NCBI RefSeq assembly: GCF_900142185.1
Contig: NZ_FQZZ01000007.1
Coordinates: 124,001 to 188,000 of the forward strand
DNA: 64,000 bases
Source: Lutimaribacter pacificus
Lineage (GTDB): Bacteria; Pseudomonadota; Alphaproteobacteria; Rhodobacterales; Rhodobacteraceae
Direction: 5' to 3'
Shown: positions 51,995 through 61,704 of the stretch, in pieces
How positions within the stretch are numbered: position 1 is the first letter of the stretch
Layout: the number at the start of each line of letters is the position of its first letter
Position numbers and translations under genes: made by a program
The notes under the pieces: generated by a model
Database searches by the model: none
Told to the model about the DNA's origin: nothing
Seen by the model: only the letters and a program-made list of their open reading frames with translations

Positions 51995-53140
51995 ATGCCA
52001 GGTTCAGATTTAGCCCCCCTTTCCGGCAAACTCGTCGTTGCGCTGGAACAGGCAGTCGCCGCGCCTTTTTGCTCCTCGCGGCTGGCCGATGCCGGCGCGC
52101 GTGTGATCAAGATCGAACGCAAGGGAGCCGGCGATTTCGCCCGCGCCTACGATACCGCCGCCAACGGTGAAAGCGCCTATTTCACATGGCTGAACCGAGG
52201 CAAAGAATCGGTCGCCTTGGACATTAAAGCCGACGAAGACCGTGAAATCCTGCTCAGGATGCTGGAAAACGCGGATGTGTTTATTCAGAACCTGCTGCCC
52301 GGCGCGCTGGCCAAGCTCGGGCTCGATTCCGCAAGTCTGCGAGAGAGGTTTCCGCGTCTGGTGACCTGCGACATCACCGGCTACGGAGAGGACGGCCCGA
52401 TGCGCAACGCCAAGGCCTATGATCTTCTGGTGCAATGCGAAAGCGGCCTGGCATCGGTGACCGGCACGCCGGATGGACCGGGGCGGGTCGGCGTGTCGGT
52501 CTGCGATATCGCCACCGGCATGACAGCCCATGCCGGGATCTGCGAAGCGCTGGTCGGGCGTGATCGAACCGGCAAGGGCAGCGGCCTCTCGGTGGCCATG
52601 TTCGACGTCATGGCGGACTGGATGGCGGTTCCGCTTCTTTTTCACGACTATGCCAATCAGCCCACGCCCAGAACCGGGCTTGGTCACTCTGTCATATGCC
52701 CCTACGGCGCATTCCACTGCCGAGGCGGTGAACAGGTCGTCATCTCGGTCCAGAACAGCCGCGAATGGAACCGGTTCTGCGTACAGATTCTCGGCGACCC
52801 GGCCTTGGCCGATGATCCGCGATTCCATGATAATTCAGCCAGGATCGCGCACAAATCGGAACTCGAAGAGCTTATCAAGACCGTGTTCGGCGCGCACGAA
52901 CGTGCCGAATTGTTGAAGCTGCTCGATGGCGCGGGCATTGCATCGGCGGCGGTGAACGACGTTGCCGCGCTGTCGGATCACCCGCAACTTGATCGGGCGA
53001 CCATCGGCACGCCCTCGGGACCTGTCAGCATCGCAATGCCCCCGATACGACGCGGCAGCACCGAAGCCGCGATCGGACCGTCCCCCGCATTGGACGCCGA
53101 TGGAGCGGCCATTCGCGCGGAATTCGGTTCTCGTTCCTAG
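51995..53140 (+). CDS. CaiB/BaiF (class III) CoA-transferase
   Basis: The 381-residue protein has LSGKLVVALEQAVAAPFCSSRLADAGARVIKIERKGAGDFARAYD, NRGKESVALDIKADEDREILLRMLENADVFIQNLLPGAL and the presumed catalytic aspartate in SVCDIATG. The racemase histidine is replaced (KAYDLLVQ), so transferase is preferred. No strong ribosome site precedes the ATG (a weak GAGAG lies close by). It starts a two-gene plus-strand unit with a second CaiB gene 16 bp downstream. Confidence 0.9.
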   Translation: MPGSDLAPLSGKLVVALEQAVAAPFCSSRLADAGARVIKIERKGAGDFARAYDTAANGESAYFTWLNRGKESVALDIKADEDREILLRMLENADVFIQNLLPGALAKLGLDSASLRERFPRLVTCDITGYGEDGPMRNAKAYDLLVQCESGLASVTGTPDGPGRVGVSVCDIATGMTAHAGICEALVGRDRTGKGSGLSVAMFDVMADWMAVPLLFHDYANQPTPRTGLGHSVICPYGAFHCRGGEQVVISVQNSREWNRFCVQILGDPALADDPRFHDNSARIAHKSELEELIKTVFGAHERAELLKLLDGAGIASAAVNDVAALSDHPQLDRATIGTPSGPVSIAMPPIRRGSTEAAIGPSPALDADGAAIRAEFGSRS

Positions 53141-53156
53141 AACAGGAAATCAACCC

Positions 53157-54323
53157 ATGACCAATGCAAAGAACACCGCAATCCTGCAAAGCGTCAGGAT
53201 CATCGACCTGACGTCGATCATCTTCGGTCCTCTGGCCACGCAGATGCTGGGAGATCTGGGAGCGGATGTGATCAAGGTGGAAGCGCCCGAGGGCGATCTT
53301 CTGCGCCAGGTTCAGCCATCGCGGCACAGGTTGATGGGCGCTGCGTTTCTAGGGGCCAACCGCAACAAGCGCAGCGTCGTACTCGACCTGAAAACGCAAG
53401 CCGATCGCGACCGTCTGCGCAAGTTGCTGGTCGATGCCGATGTGATGATTTCAAGCATCCGGCCCGCGGCGCTTGCCAGATTGTCTTTGGATCCGGAAAC
53501 CTTACGGAACGAGAACCCGAGCCTGATCACGGTTTCTGCAACCGGATACGGGCAGGACGGGCCTTACGCTTCGAAACCGGCCTTTGATGACATCGTCCAG
53601 GCGGTTTCGGGTTTGGCCAGCCTGCCCACCCTTCGCGATCCAGAGGCAAAACCCGATTATTCCCCGACCATTCTTGCCGACAAGCTTGGCGGTGTTACCA
53701 CGGCTTATGCCGTCATGGCAGCCCTGTTTCATCGGGAACGCACGGGCCAGGCACAGCATGTCGAGGTGCCGATGTTCGAAACGCTGACGGCGTTTCTGCT
53801 GGCCGAACACATGGACGGCGCGACATTCGACGAGGTGCCGAGGAATTTCGGATATGCCCGCATGTTGGTGCCGCACCGCCGCCCGCTCCAGACGGCGGAC
53901 GGGTTCATCACGATCCTGCCCTATACCAACGCCCAATGGGCGCGGTTTTTCAAGACGGTCGGGCGCGACGACATGATCAACCACGTCTGGGTCACCGACA
54001 TGGACACCCGCAGCCGTAACATCGGCGCCCTTTACGACATGGTTGCTCGGATTGCGCTGACGCGGACAACCGCCGACTGGCTGGCCCTGATGGAGCAGGC
54101 CGACATTCCCGCCATGCCGGTGAACACCCTGTCGGATCTGCCGAACGATCCGCACCTTTCCGTAACCGGTTTCTTTCAGAAGGTCGAACACCCCACCGAA
54201 GGTACGATCTGGATGACACGCCCGCCCATTCGATTCTCGGCGACACCGGCGCGGCATGACCTGCGCCCCGCCCCCGGACTGGGCGAACACAACGACGAGA
54301 TCATCGGTCCGGGGGGCGACTAG
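53157..54323 (+). CDS. CaiB/BaiF (class III) CoA-transferase
   Basis: The 388-residue CoA-transferase has IIDLTSIIFGPLATQMLGDLGADVIKVEAPEGDLLRQ, NRNKRSVVLDLKTQADRDRLRKLLVDADVMISSIRPAALARL and a presumed catalytic aspartate in ILADKLGG. ACAGGAAA precedes ATG 53157; the frame continues upstream only as overlap with the previous gene. Its sequence differs clearly from the partner at 51995. Class III enzymes can be heteromeric (as in succinyl-CoA:benzylsuccinate CoA-transferase), so the two may work together, but this is unproven. Confidence 0.9.
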   Translation: MTNAKNTAILQSVRIIDLTSIIFGPLATQMLGDLGADVIKVEAPEGDLLRQVQPSRHRLMGAAFLGANRNKRSVVLDLKTQADRDRLRKLLVDADVMISSIRPAALARLSLDPETLRNENPSLITVSATGYGQDGPYASKPAFDDIVQAVSGLASLPTLRDPEAKPDYSPTILADKLGGVTTAYAVMAALFHRERTGQAQHVEVPMFETLTAFLLAEHMDGATFDEVPRNFGYARMLVPHRRPLQTADGFITILPYTNAQWARFFKTVGRDDMINHVWVTDMDTRSRNIGALYDMVARIALTRTTADWLALMEQADIPAMPVNTLSDLPNDPHLSVTGFFQKVEHPTEGTIWMTRPPIRFSATPARHDLRPAPGLGEHNDEIIGPGGD

Positions 54324-54346
54324 TCTCCGACCCGGCACCCGACGGA

Positions 54347-55504
54347 TCAAACATCCAGCGAACGTGCGATCAGTTCCTTCATGATCTCGTTGGTGCCGCC
54401 ATAGATCATCTGGACCCTGCTGTCGGCATAAAGTCGCGCGATGGGGTATTCCATCATGAAACCGTAACCGCCGTGAAGTTGCAGGCATTCATGCATGACC
54501 TCGTTCTGCGTCTGGCTGCCCCACCATTTCGCCATCGAAGCCGTGGCCGCATCAAGTTCGCCCGCTTCAAGACGCGCGATCCCGTCATTTACGAAAGAAC
54601 GTAGCAATTCGGCCTTGGTTTTGCATTCCGCCAGTTTGAAGCGTGTATTCTGGAAGTCCATGATCCGGCTTCCAAATGCCTTGCGGTCCTGAACATATTT
54701 CACCGTTTCATCGATCGCAAAATCAATAAAACCGAGGGCGGTAATGCCGATCATCAGCCGCTCCCAAGGCAGCTGCTTCATCAGCTGGTAGAACCCCTGC
54801 CCCTCTTCCGGACCAAGCAGGTTCGCCGTGGGCACGCGCACATCCTCGAAGAACAGCTCAGCAGTATCCGAACCTTTCATACCCAGTTTCTTCAGGTTCC
54901 GTCCCCGGCGAAAGCCCTCGGTGCCCTCGGTTTCCAGAACGATCAATGAAACGCCCTTAGCGCCGGCGTTGCGATCGGTCTTTGCCACGATAACAACGAG
55001 ATCCGCCGTGTGCCCGTTTGTGATAAAGATCTTCGAACCGTTGATCTTGTAGTGGTTGCCATCCTTTTCCGCATAGGTTTGTACGTTCTGGAGGTCAGAG
55101 CCCGTTCCAGGCTCGGTCATGGCAATCGCCGCAACGCTGTCGCCGCTGACCAGTTTCGGCAACCACTTTTTCTTCTGTTCCTCACTGCCATATGCGTTGA
55201 GATAATGGATTACGATGGACTGAATCCCATAGCCCCAACCCGTATCACCGGTGCGCCCCTGCTCGTAGACGGTAATCGCGTCGAACCCGATGCCGCCACC
55301 GAACCCACCATATTCTTCGGCAATCGAGCCACCCATGACACCCTGCTGACCGACTGTTTTCCAGAAGTCGCGGTCAACAATTCCCTGCTCCGCCCATTTT
55401 TCAATCTTCGGAGCCATCTCTGCATCGAAAAGCCTGCGTGTACTATCGGCGAACATCTTGTGTTCATCCACTGCCCAGCTAGGGGAGTTCTTGATCAGAG
55501 ACAT
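54347..55504 (-). CDS. Acyl-CoA dehydrogenase
   Basis: The 385-residue ACAD has GGSIAEEYGGFGGGIGFDAITVYEQGRTGD, flavin motif AMTEPGTGSDLQNVQT, KIFITNGHTADL, RKAFGSRIMDFQNTRFKLAECKTKAEL and C-terminal MIYGGTNEIMKELIAR. These are all canonical for a stand-alone long/medium-chain ACAD. It has its own promoter/operator (55542). It converges on the second CaiB gene, only 23 bp away, with no evident terminator between. Confidence 0.94.
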   Translation of the reverse strand: MSLIKNSPSWAVDEHKMFADSTRRLFDAEMAPKIEKWAEQGIVDRDFWKTVGQQGVMGGSIAEEYGGFGGGIGFDAITVYEQGRTGDTGWGYGIQSIVIHYLNAYGSEEQKKKWLPKLVSGDSVAAIAMTEPGTGSDLQNVQTYAEKDGNHYKINGSKIFITNGHTADLVVIVAKTDRNAGAKGVSLIVLETEGTEGFRRGRNLKKLGMKGSDTAELFFEDVRVPTANLLGPEEGQGFYQLMKQLPWERLMIGITALGFIDFAIDETVKYVQDRKAFGSRIMDFQNTRFKLAECKTKAELLRSFVNDGIARLEAGELDAATASMAKWWGSQTQNEVMHECLQLHGGYGFMMEYPIARLYADSRVQMIYGGTNEIMKELIARSLDV

Positions 55505-55541
55505 GAATTTTTCCTATCGATTCAAGCTTGTGTTGAGCCAA

Positions 55542-55570
55542 AATCTAACAAGTGTTTTGCTTCTTGACAA
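55542..55570 (-). promoter_or_regulatory. Promoter and TCTAACA-type operator of the 54347 ACAD gene
   Basis: On the minus strand TTGTCA (55565-55570) and TAGATT (55542-55547) are 17 bases apart. The sequence TCTAACAAGTGTTTTG (55544-55559) keeps the full left half of the palindrome and 12 of 16 positions overall, again overlapping the -10. The start codon is about 40 bp downstream. Confidence 0.6.
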
Positions 55571-55662
55571 TGAACCGGAGCCGTTCTGACGAGGCGTCAC
55601 AAGGCTTAGGACCGCGCGCATCCTAGTCCGTCCGATCCGCTCGCCGCCCATTCGGCTCGTAC

Positions 55663-55694
55663 AAAAAGGCCCGACAAATCAGGCGGGCCTTTTT
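55663..55694 (-). terminator. Rho-independent terminator after etfA
   Basis: An 11-bp stem (AAAAAGGCCCG/CGGGCCTTTTT) with a 10-base loop and a T-run on the minus strand lies 18 bp beyond the etfA stop. The matching A-run makes it usable from the other strand as well. Confidence 0.9.
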
Positions 55695-55711
55695 ATAATT
55701 TTTGCAATGAC

Positions 55712-56637
55712 TTACAACTTTTCGGTCAGTTCGGGCACGGCTTCGAACAGGTCGGCGACCAGGCCGTAATCGGCGACCTGGAAGATCGGTGCCTCTTCGT
55801 CCTTGTTGATGGCGACGATGATCTTGCTGTCCTTCATGCCCGCAAGGTGCTGGATCGCGCCCGAAATGCCGACGGCGATGTAAAGGTCGGGGGCGACCAC
55901 CTTGCCGGTCTGGCCCACCTGCCAGTCGTTCGGGGCAAAGCCCGAGTCGACGGCGGCGCGGGATGCGCCAACGGCGGCGCCCAGCTTGTCGGCCAGTTTC
56001 TCGATCAGCGCGAAATCGTCTTCCGAGCCGACGCCACGGCCACCCGACACGACCACGCCGGCCGAGGTCAGTTCGGGCCGGTCGCTTTCGGCAACCTTGT
56101 CCTCGACCCATTGCGACAGGCCCGACGCCTGCGCGCCGTCCACCGTTTCGACCGAGGCCGAGTTGCCGGTGCCCGCCGCGTCGAAATTGGCGGTGCGGAA
56201 CGAGATCACCTTTTTCGCATCCGACGATTTCACGGTCTGGATCGCGTTGCCTGCATAGATCGGGCGCTCGAACGTGTCGGCGTCGACGACGGCCGAAACA
56301 TCGGTCAGCATCATCACGTCCAGCAGCGCGGCCACGCGCGGCAGCACGTTCTTGGCGTCGGTGGTGGCGGGCGCGACGATGTGGTCGTAGTCACCGGCCA
56401 GGCCCACGATCAGGTCGGCGGTCGATTCCGCCAGGCGATGACCCAGCGCGGGGTCTTCGGCGACCAGCACCTTGGCCACGCCGTCGATGGTGGCGGCCTC
56501 TTTCGCGGCATCGGCGGCCGAGGCGCCGGCACACAGCACGGTCACGTCACCCAGGTCCTTGGCAGCGGCCACGGCCTTGGCCGTCGCGTCCATCGACAGT
56601 TCGCCATTGTTGACTTCGGCAAGAAGAAGAACAGCCA

Positions 56638-56638
<1 letters not shown>
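55712..56638 (-). CDS. etfA: Electron-transfer flavoprotein alpha subunit
   Basis: The 308-residue FAD-binding subunit accepts electrons from ACADs and delivers them to ETF-ubiquinone oxidoreductase. The N-terminal domain pairs with the beta subunit. The C-terminal FAD domain has [42 protein letters not shown] and [25 protein letters not shown]. The ATG at 56638 overlaps the etfB stop (TGATG). Third codon positions are almost all G or C, stronger than in neighbouring genes, suggesting high expression. No ETF-quinone oxidoreductase gene is in the window. Confidence 0.97.
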
Positions 56639-57396
<758 letters not shown>

Positions 57397-57438
57397 TGGC
57401 GTGGTCTCCTTGAGTTTTGCGATAAGGTTTCAACCGAG

Positions 57439-58221
57439 CTAACGGTCTTTGAATTCTGGAGCTCTTTTTTCCGAAAACGCTTTCATCGCCTCGGGAAAGT
57501 CATGCGCGCACAGCAAAACGCTTTGGGCATCGCGCTCGATATCCAGCGCCTCGAGATAGCTGCACTCGGCTGCGGCGCGCATCACACGCTTGGCGGTCTG
57601 AACGCCAAACATCGGGTGCGTTGCAATCTCGCGGGCAATTTCCAACGCCCGTACCTCGACCTGGTTGGCCGGCACGCATTCTTCGACAACGCGCAGGTCC
57701 CTAGCGGTGCGCCCGTCGATTTCACGGCCCGTGAGCACCAGCATCCGCGCCACCCCCGCACCGGCACGCTGTTGAAGCAGCCAGCTAGATCCCGTGTCAG
57801 GACAGCCGCCGACGCGCGCAAAAACTTCGCACAGCCGGGCATCTTCGGCAGCAACGACAATGTCCGCCGACAAGGCCAGGCTTAGACCCGCGCCAAAAGC
57901 CACGCCGCATACCGCGGAAATCAAGGGTTTACAAAACAGATAGGCCGCGCGTCCGCCATCGTGCACGCGGTCCACCATTTCCGATGTCGCCCTTGCGCCT
58001 TTCGCGATCTCAGACTGAAACCCGACAAGATCGCCGCCGCTGCTGAAATGATCGCCACCGGTCATAACAACGACACGGATCGTATCGTCCCGTTCGGCTT
58101 CGCGCAGGAGCGCCACCAGTTCTTCGACGAACCCGATGCTGTAAGGGTTGCGTTTTGTCGGCTGAAGAAACCGCAGGATTCCGACAGGGCCTTCCCTGTC
58201 CAGACGAATAAGTTCAGTCAT
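57439..58221 (-). CDS. Enoyl-CoA hydratase/isomerase, PaaG-like
   Basis: The 260-residue crotonase-fold protein has GGDHFSSGGDLVGF for the oxyanion hole, GVAFGAGLSLALSADI and RVGGCPDTGSSWLLQQRAG, the PaaG-like P-D pattern rather than two hydratase glutamates. An isomerase role is therefore likely. It is one of two hydratase-family genes just upstream of etfBA; the other ends 11 bp before its start. Confidence 0.88.
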   Translation of the reverse strand: MTELIRLDREGPVGILRFLQPTKRNPYSIGFVEELVALLREAERDDTIRVVVMTGGDHFSSGGDLVGFQSEIAKGARATSEMVDRVHDGGRAAYLFCKPLISAVCGVAFGAGLSLALSADIVVAAEDARLCEVFARVGGCPDTGSSWLLQQRAGAGVARMLVLTGREIDGRTARDLRVVEECVPANQVEVRALEIAREIATHPMFGVQTAKRVMRAAAECSYLEALDIERDAQSVLLCAHDFPEAMKAFSEKRAPEFKDR

Positions 58222-58232
58222 TCAAGCCTCCA

Positions 58233-59009
58233 TCAGGTCCCAGTCCAGACGGGTGCTCGTTTTTCAGCGAAGGCCTTGGGGCCTTCAATCGCGTCGTTGC
58301 TGGCGTAAACCACTTCGTGCAGGCGCTTGCCCTCTTCCAGACCACCGGCACAGCCCAGATCCATGGTTGCGCGAACACTGCCTTTCGCGGCAACAACCGA
58401 CAGCGGGGCCGCGCTGGCAATGCGTTTGGCAAGGTCGAAGGCCCGTGCGCGGACAGCATCGGGGGTGTCTTCGATATAGTTGGTGAACCCGTATTCGTGC
58501 AGGCGCTCGATCGGCATCAGGTCGCCGGTCAGAACGATCTCCATAAGGATGGGCTGTGGCAGCATGGACAATGCCGGCGATGCCCAGGGCGATCCACGAC
58601 CGATCTTTACTTCGGTGATACCGACCTTGGTCCCCTTGAGACCGACCCGCAGATCGCAATTCAAGGTCAGCATCATGCCGCCCGCCATCAAAGACCCGGT
58701 CATCGCCGCGATGATCGGTTTCTTGCAGGCGCGCATGGTTTCGTGAAACGGATCGCGCATCTTGGACAGGATATCGACACCCTCGTCCCGCGCGATCTGG
58801 GTGGCTTCCTTCAGATCCAGCCCGGCACAGAACACGCCGCAATCGGCCGAGGTCAGTATTGCCGCGCGAATGCTGTCATCCGCCTCGATCTTCTCCCAGG
58901 CATCCGTCAGCCCGTTCGTTGCGGCCACGGAAAGTGCGTTCTTGCGTTCGGGCCGGTTGATACAGACGGTTGCGATGCCGTCTTCGATCTTCACATCAAT
59001 GGGGCTCAT
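58233..59009 (-). CDS. Enoyl-CoA hydratase/isomerase family protein
   Basis: The 258-residue crotonase-fold protein has CGVFCAGLDLKEA for the oxyanion hole, GSLMAGGMMLTLNCDLRV and GITEVKIGRGSPWA, which retains a glutamate at the second hydratase position. ATG 59009 (MSPIDVKIED) gives the usual N-terminus, although its ribosome site is weak; ATG 59030 is an alternative. A strong terminator (59051) separates it from the binding-protein genes upstream, so it should have its own promoter or depend on leakage. Confidence 0.86.
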   Translation of the reverse strand: MSPIDVKIEDGIATVCINRPERKNALSVAATNGLTDAWEKIEADDSIRAAILTSADCGVFCAGLDLKEATQIARDEGVDILSKMRDPFHETMRACKKPIIAAMTGSLMAGGMMLTLNCDLRVGLKGTKVGITEVKIGRGSPWASPALSMLPQPILMEIVLTGDLMPIERLHEYGFTNYIEDTPDAVRARAFDLAKRIASAAPLSVVAAKGSVRATMDLGCAGGLEEGKRLHEVVYASNDAIEGPKAFAEKRAPVWTGT

Positions 59010-59050
59010 AGCATTAACTTCGTTATTCATGGACTGTATTTGTGCGAAAA

Positions 59051-59078
59051 ATCCCCGCGGCATGGGTGCCGCGGGGAT
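59051..59078 (-). terminator. Rho-independent terminator after the binding-protein gene
   Basis: A perfect 12-bp stem (ATCCCCGCGGCA/TGCCGCGGGGAT) with a 4-base loop lies 8 bp after the stop of the binding-protein gene. It is followed on the minus strand by TTTTTCG. It ends the ABC-transporter transcription unit. Confidence 0.92.
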
Positions 59079-59086
59079 GCTTGTGT

Positions 59087-60337
59087 TCATTCGACTGAGA
59101 ACGACTCGGAGCTTTCCTTGATCACTTCCCAAACGATATCGAGGTAATCGGCGCTCCAGTCGGTAAGCGGAACCCAGGTCTCGCCATCCCACTGTTCGAC
59201 CCGGGTCTTGCCACCGCCGCCATGGTCTTCCGCGGTCACCGTGACCGGCGCCATGAGACCGTTGCCGTCGAAGTTCTCGATCGCTTCATAGCCCGCTTTC
59301 ATGCTCTCTGGCGTCAACGGCCATCCGTTCTCCTCGATCGCGATACGGGCAGCTTCGAAACCGACCGAATAGATCGCAAGACCGGTGTTGTAGTAGACAT
59401 CGTGCACCAAGCTCTCGGGGCCGCTGCCTTCGCCATTGGCATAGTAGGTGTCCAGCATCGTCTTGACGAGCGGGACTTCCTGGCCGCCGGCCACGTTGGT
59501 CCCGCGCAGGATGCCTTTCGCCTCTTCCGCGCCGATATTGGCGATATCGACTTCGTTCAGCCAGTTCACCGACAGATAGCGGTCGATCGGGAAACGGTTG
59601 CGGCGCATTTCCTTCGAGGCGACCACATGTCCGCCCGCCAGTAGCCAGCTGATCACATAGTCGGGCTTGTCGCGGCGGATTTTGCTCCATGCGCCGGCTT
59701 GATCCGACCCGGGAAGCGGCACGGGATAAAGCTCCAGTTCGAACCCTTCCTTCTCGGAAAGCGTTTTCAGGATCTCGATCGGTTCCTGGCCAAAGGGGTA
59801 GTCCAGATAGATGAACCCGATCTTCGCATCGCTCAGATCACCGCCCATCTGCTCCTTGATGAATGCAACGTCGTTCGCCGCCTGCTGCCAATAGGTCGGG
59901 CCGACCGGGAAAACCCATTCGAACACCTCGCCATCCACGGCGTCACCCCGACCGACGAACGATTGCATCAGGATGTTACCGTCTCTCATTGCACGGGGCA
60001 GAACCGCATTCGTGACCGGCGTCGAGAGCATGTTGAAAATGAATACACCTTCACGCTTGAGCTGCTCGTAGCATTCCACGCCGCGCTGCGGTTCGTTGCC
60101 GTGATCGCGCACGATGATTTCCACCGGATGCCCTTCGATACCACCGTTTTCGTTGGTATACATCGCGAGGTCCTGAGCGGCCTGGGCCACCTGAGGCGAA
60201 ATGAAGGTGTAGGACTTGCTGAGGTCGAAGCAGAGTCCGAAGCGGATCGGCTCCTTGTCCTGCGCTGAGGCCACAGTCGCGCTTGTTGCCAGCGCAGCAG
60301 CAAGGACCACTGCCTTAATTTGCTGTGTGACTTTCAT
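59087..60337 (-). CDS. Liv-type ABC transporter substrate-binding protein (copy 1)
   Basis: The 416-residue periplasmic protein has a signal peptide (MKVTQQIKAVVLAAALATSA, cleavage near ASA). The receptor-like two-lobed fold shows FGLCFDLSKSYTFISPQVAQAAQDLAMYTNENGGIEGHPVEIIVRDHGNEPQRG and WVFPVGPTYWQQAANDVAFI. It is strongly similar along its whole length to the next gene (60433), indicating a tandem duplication. Members of this Leu/Ile/Val-type family bind amino acids, amides, urea or aromatic and other acids. Here the catabolic context favours a carboxylic acid, but this is not shown. Confidence 0.92.
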   Translation of the reverse strand: MKVTQQIKAVVLAAALATSATVASAQDKEPIRFGLCFDLSKSYTFISPQVAQAAQDLAMYTNENGGIEGHPVEIIVRDHGNEPQRGVECYEQLKREGVFIFNMLSTPVTNAVLPRAMRDGNILMQSFVGRGDAVDGEVFEWVFPVGPTYWQQAANDVAFIKEQMGGDLSDAKIGFIYLDYPFGQEPIEILKTLSEKEGFELELYPVPLPGSDQAGAWSKIRRDKPDYVISWLLAGGHVVASKEMRRNRFPIDRYLSVNWLNEVDIANIGAEEAKGILRGTNVAGGQEVPLVKTMLDTYYANGEGSGPESLVHDVYYNTGLAIYSVGFEAARIAIEENGWPLTPESMKAGYEAIENFDGNGLMAPVTVTAEDHGGGGKTRVEQWDGETWVPLTDWSADYLDIVWEVIKESSESFSVE

Positions 60338-60432
60338 GTTCTCTCTCCCGTTGGTTTGGTTTGGGGCGGTGATACTGTCTTATAAACGCCGCTGCCGCCC
60401 CGCGTAGCGTCGCCCTTCCTGCTATTGGTCAT

Positions 60433-61671
60433 TCACTGCTCGTATTTTGAGGAACTTTCTTTCACCACGTCCCACACGACGTCCGTGTACTCAGAGATCC
60501 AGTCGGTTTGCGGCACCCAAGTCTCCCCGTCCCACATCTCGATCCGGGTCTTACCGCCGCCGCCATGATCTTCGGCCGTCACCGTAATGGGGGCCATCAG
60601 CCCGTTCGCGTCGTATCCCTCAAGAGATTCCAGTCCGGCTTTGTAGGACTCCGCGGTTATCGGAAGGCCTTCCTGTTCTGCCGCCCTGCGCGCGGCTTCG
60701 AACATGATTGAATACATCGCCAGACCGGTGTTGTAGAAAACGTCCTGCGTCTTCTCGATCGGGCCGGACCCCTCGCCCTTGTCATAAAGCTCGGCCATGA
60801 TTTCCTGATACAGGGCAATATCCTGACCGCCCACGACATTGGTACCGCGCTTGATACCCTTGGCGGCCTCTTTACCGATGTTGGCGATATCGACTTCGTT
60901 CAACCAGTTGACCGAGATGTACTTGTCCATCGGAATGCGATTGCGCTGCATCTCCTTCGACGCGACCACATGCGCACCGCCCAACATCCAGACGATTACA
61001 TGATCGGGCTTGTCGCGGCGCACCTTGGACCACACTCCGGCCTGGTCGCTGCCAGGCAGTGGCACAGGGTAAAGCTCAAGCTCGAAACCCTCTTTTTCGG
61101 ACAAGGTTTCCAGGATCTCGATCGGCTCCTGTCCGAAAGGATAATCGAAATACACAAACCCCACCTTCACGTCCGACAAGTCGCCATCATGCAATTGCTT
61201 TATGTAGGCAACATCATTGGCCGCCTGTCCCCAATAGGTCGGTCCGACCGGATAGACCCATTCGAAAACGGTGCCGTCGACGGCATCGCCTCGGCCGACA
61301 AGCGACTGCATCAGGATACGCTCGTCTTCCATGGCCCGCGGCAGGATAGCCAGAGAGACCGGAGTGGACAGGGTATCGAAGACAAAGACGCCCTCGCGGC
61401 TGAGCTTGGAGTAGCACTCGATTCCGCGCTGCGGTTCGTTCCCGTGGTCACGCACGATGACTTCGACCGGTTCCCCACCGATGCCGCCCTTCATGTTGAT
61501 GAGCTTGGCAAGGTCCATCGCGGCCTGCGAAACCTGCGGCGTGGCAAAGGTATAGGCTTTGCTGAGATCGTAGCAGATGCCGATCTTGAATGGCTCGGCC
61601 AGCGTCTGGGTGCCAAACATTGCTCCGCCGAACATTGATAATACGGCCAACGCTTTGGTAAGTTTCTTCAT
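60433..61671 (-). CDS. Liv-type ABC transporter substrate-binding protein (copy 2)
   Basis: The 412-residue periplasmic protein has a signal peptide (MKKLTKALAVLSMFGGAMFG, cleavage near TLA). It shares with copy 1 long blocks such as IVRDHGNEPQRG, VGRGDAVDG, DYPFGQEPIEIL and VTVTAEDHGGGGKTR. Differences lie mainly in the middle and the C-terminus, so the ligand range may differ. It directly follows livF in the operon (gap 33 bp) and precedes copy 1 (gap 95 bp). The second copy may widen the range of the same permease. Confidence 0.92.
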   Translation of the reverse strand: MKKLTKALAVLSMFGGAMFGTQTLAEPFKIGICYDLSKAYTFATPQVSQAAMDLAKLINMKGGIGGEPVEVIVRDHGNEPQRGIECYSKLSREGVFVFDTLSTPVSLAILPRAMEDERILMQSLVGRGDAVDGTVFEWVYPVGPTYWGQAANDVAYIKQLHDGDLSDVKVGFVYFDYPFGQEPIEILETLSEKEGFELELYPVPLPGSDQAGVWSKVRRDKPDHVIVWMLGGAHVVASKEMQRNRIPMDKYISVNWLNEVDIANIGKEAAKGIKRGTNVVGGQDIALYQEIMAELYDKGEGSGPIEKTQDVFYNTGLAMYSIMFEAARRAAEQEGLPITAESYKAGLESLEGYDANGLMAPITVTAEDHGGGGKTRIEMWDGETWVPQTDWISEYTDVVWDVVKESSSKYEQ

Positions 61672-61704
61672 TTGTTCCTCCCTGAACAGTTTCCGAATAG
61701 TACG

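Noticed and set aside
60338-60432. Hairpin between the two binding-protein genes
   Set aside because: GGGGCGG/CCGCCCC could pair, but across a 25-base loop. The support is too weak to list.
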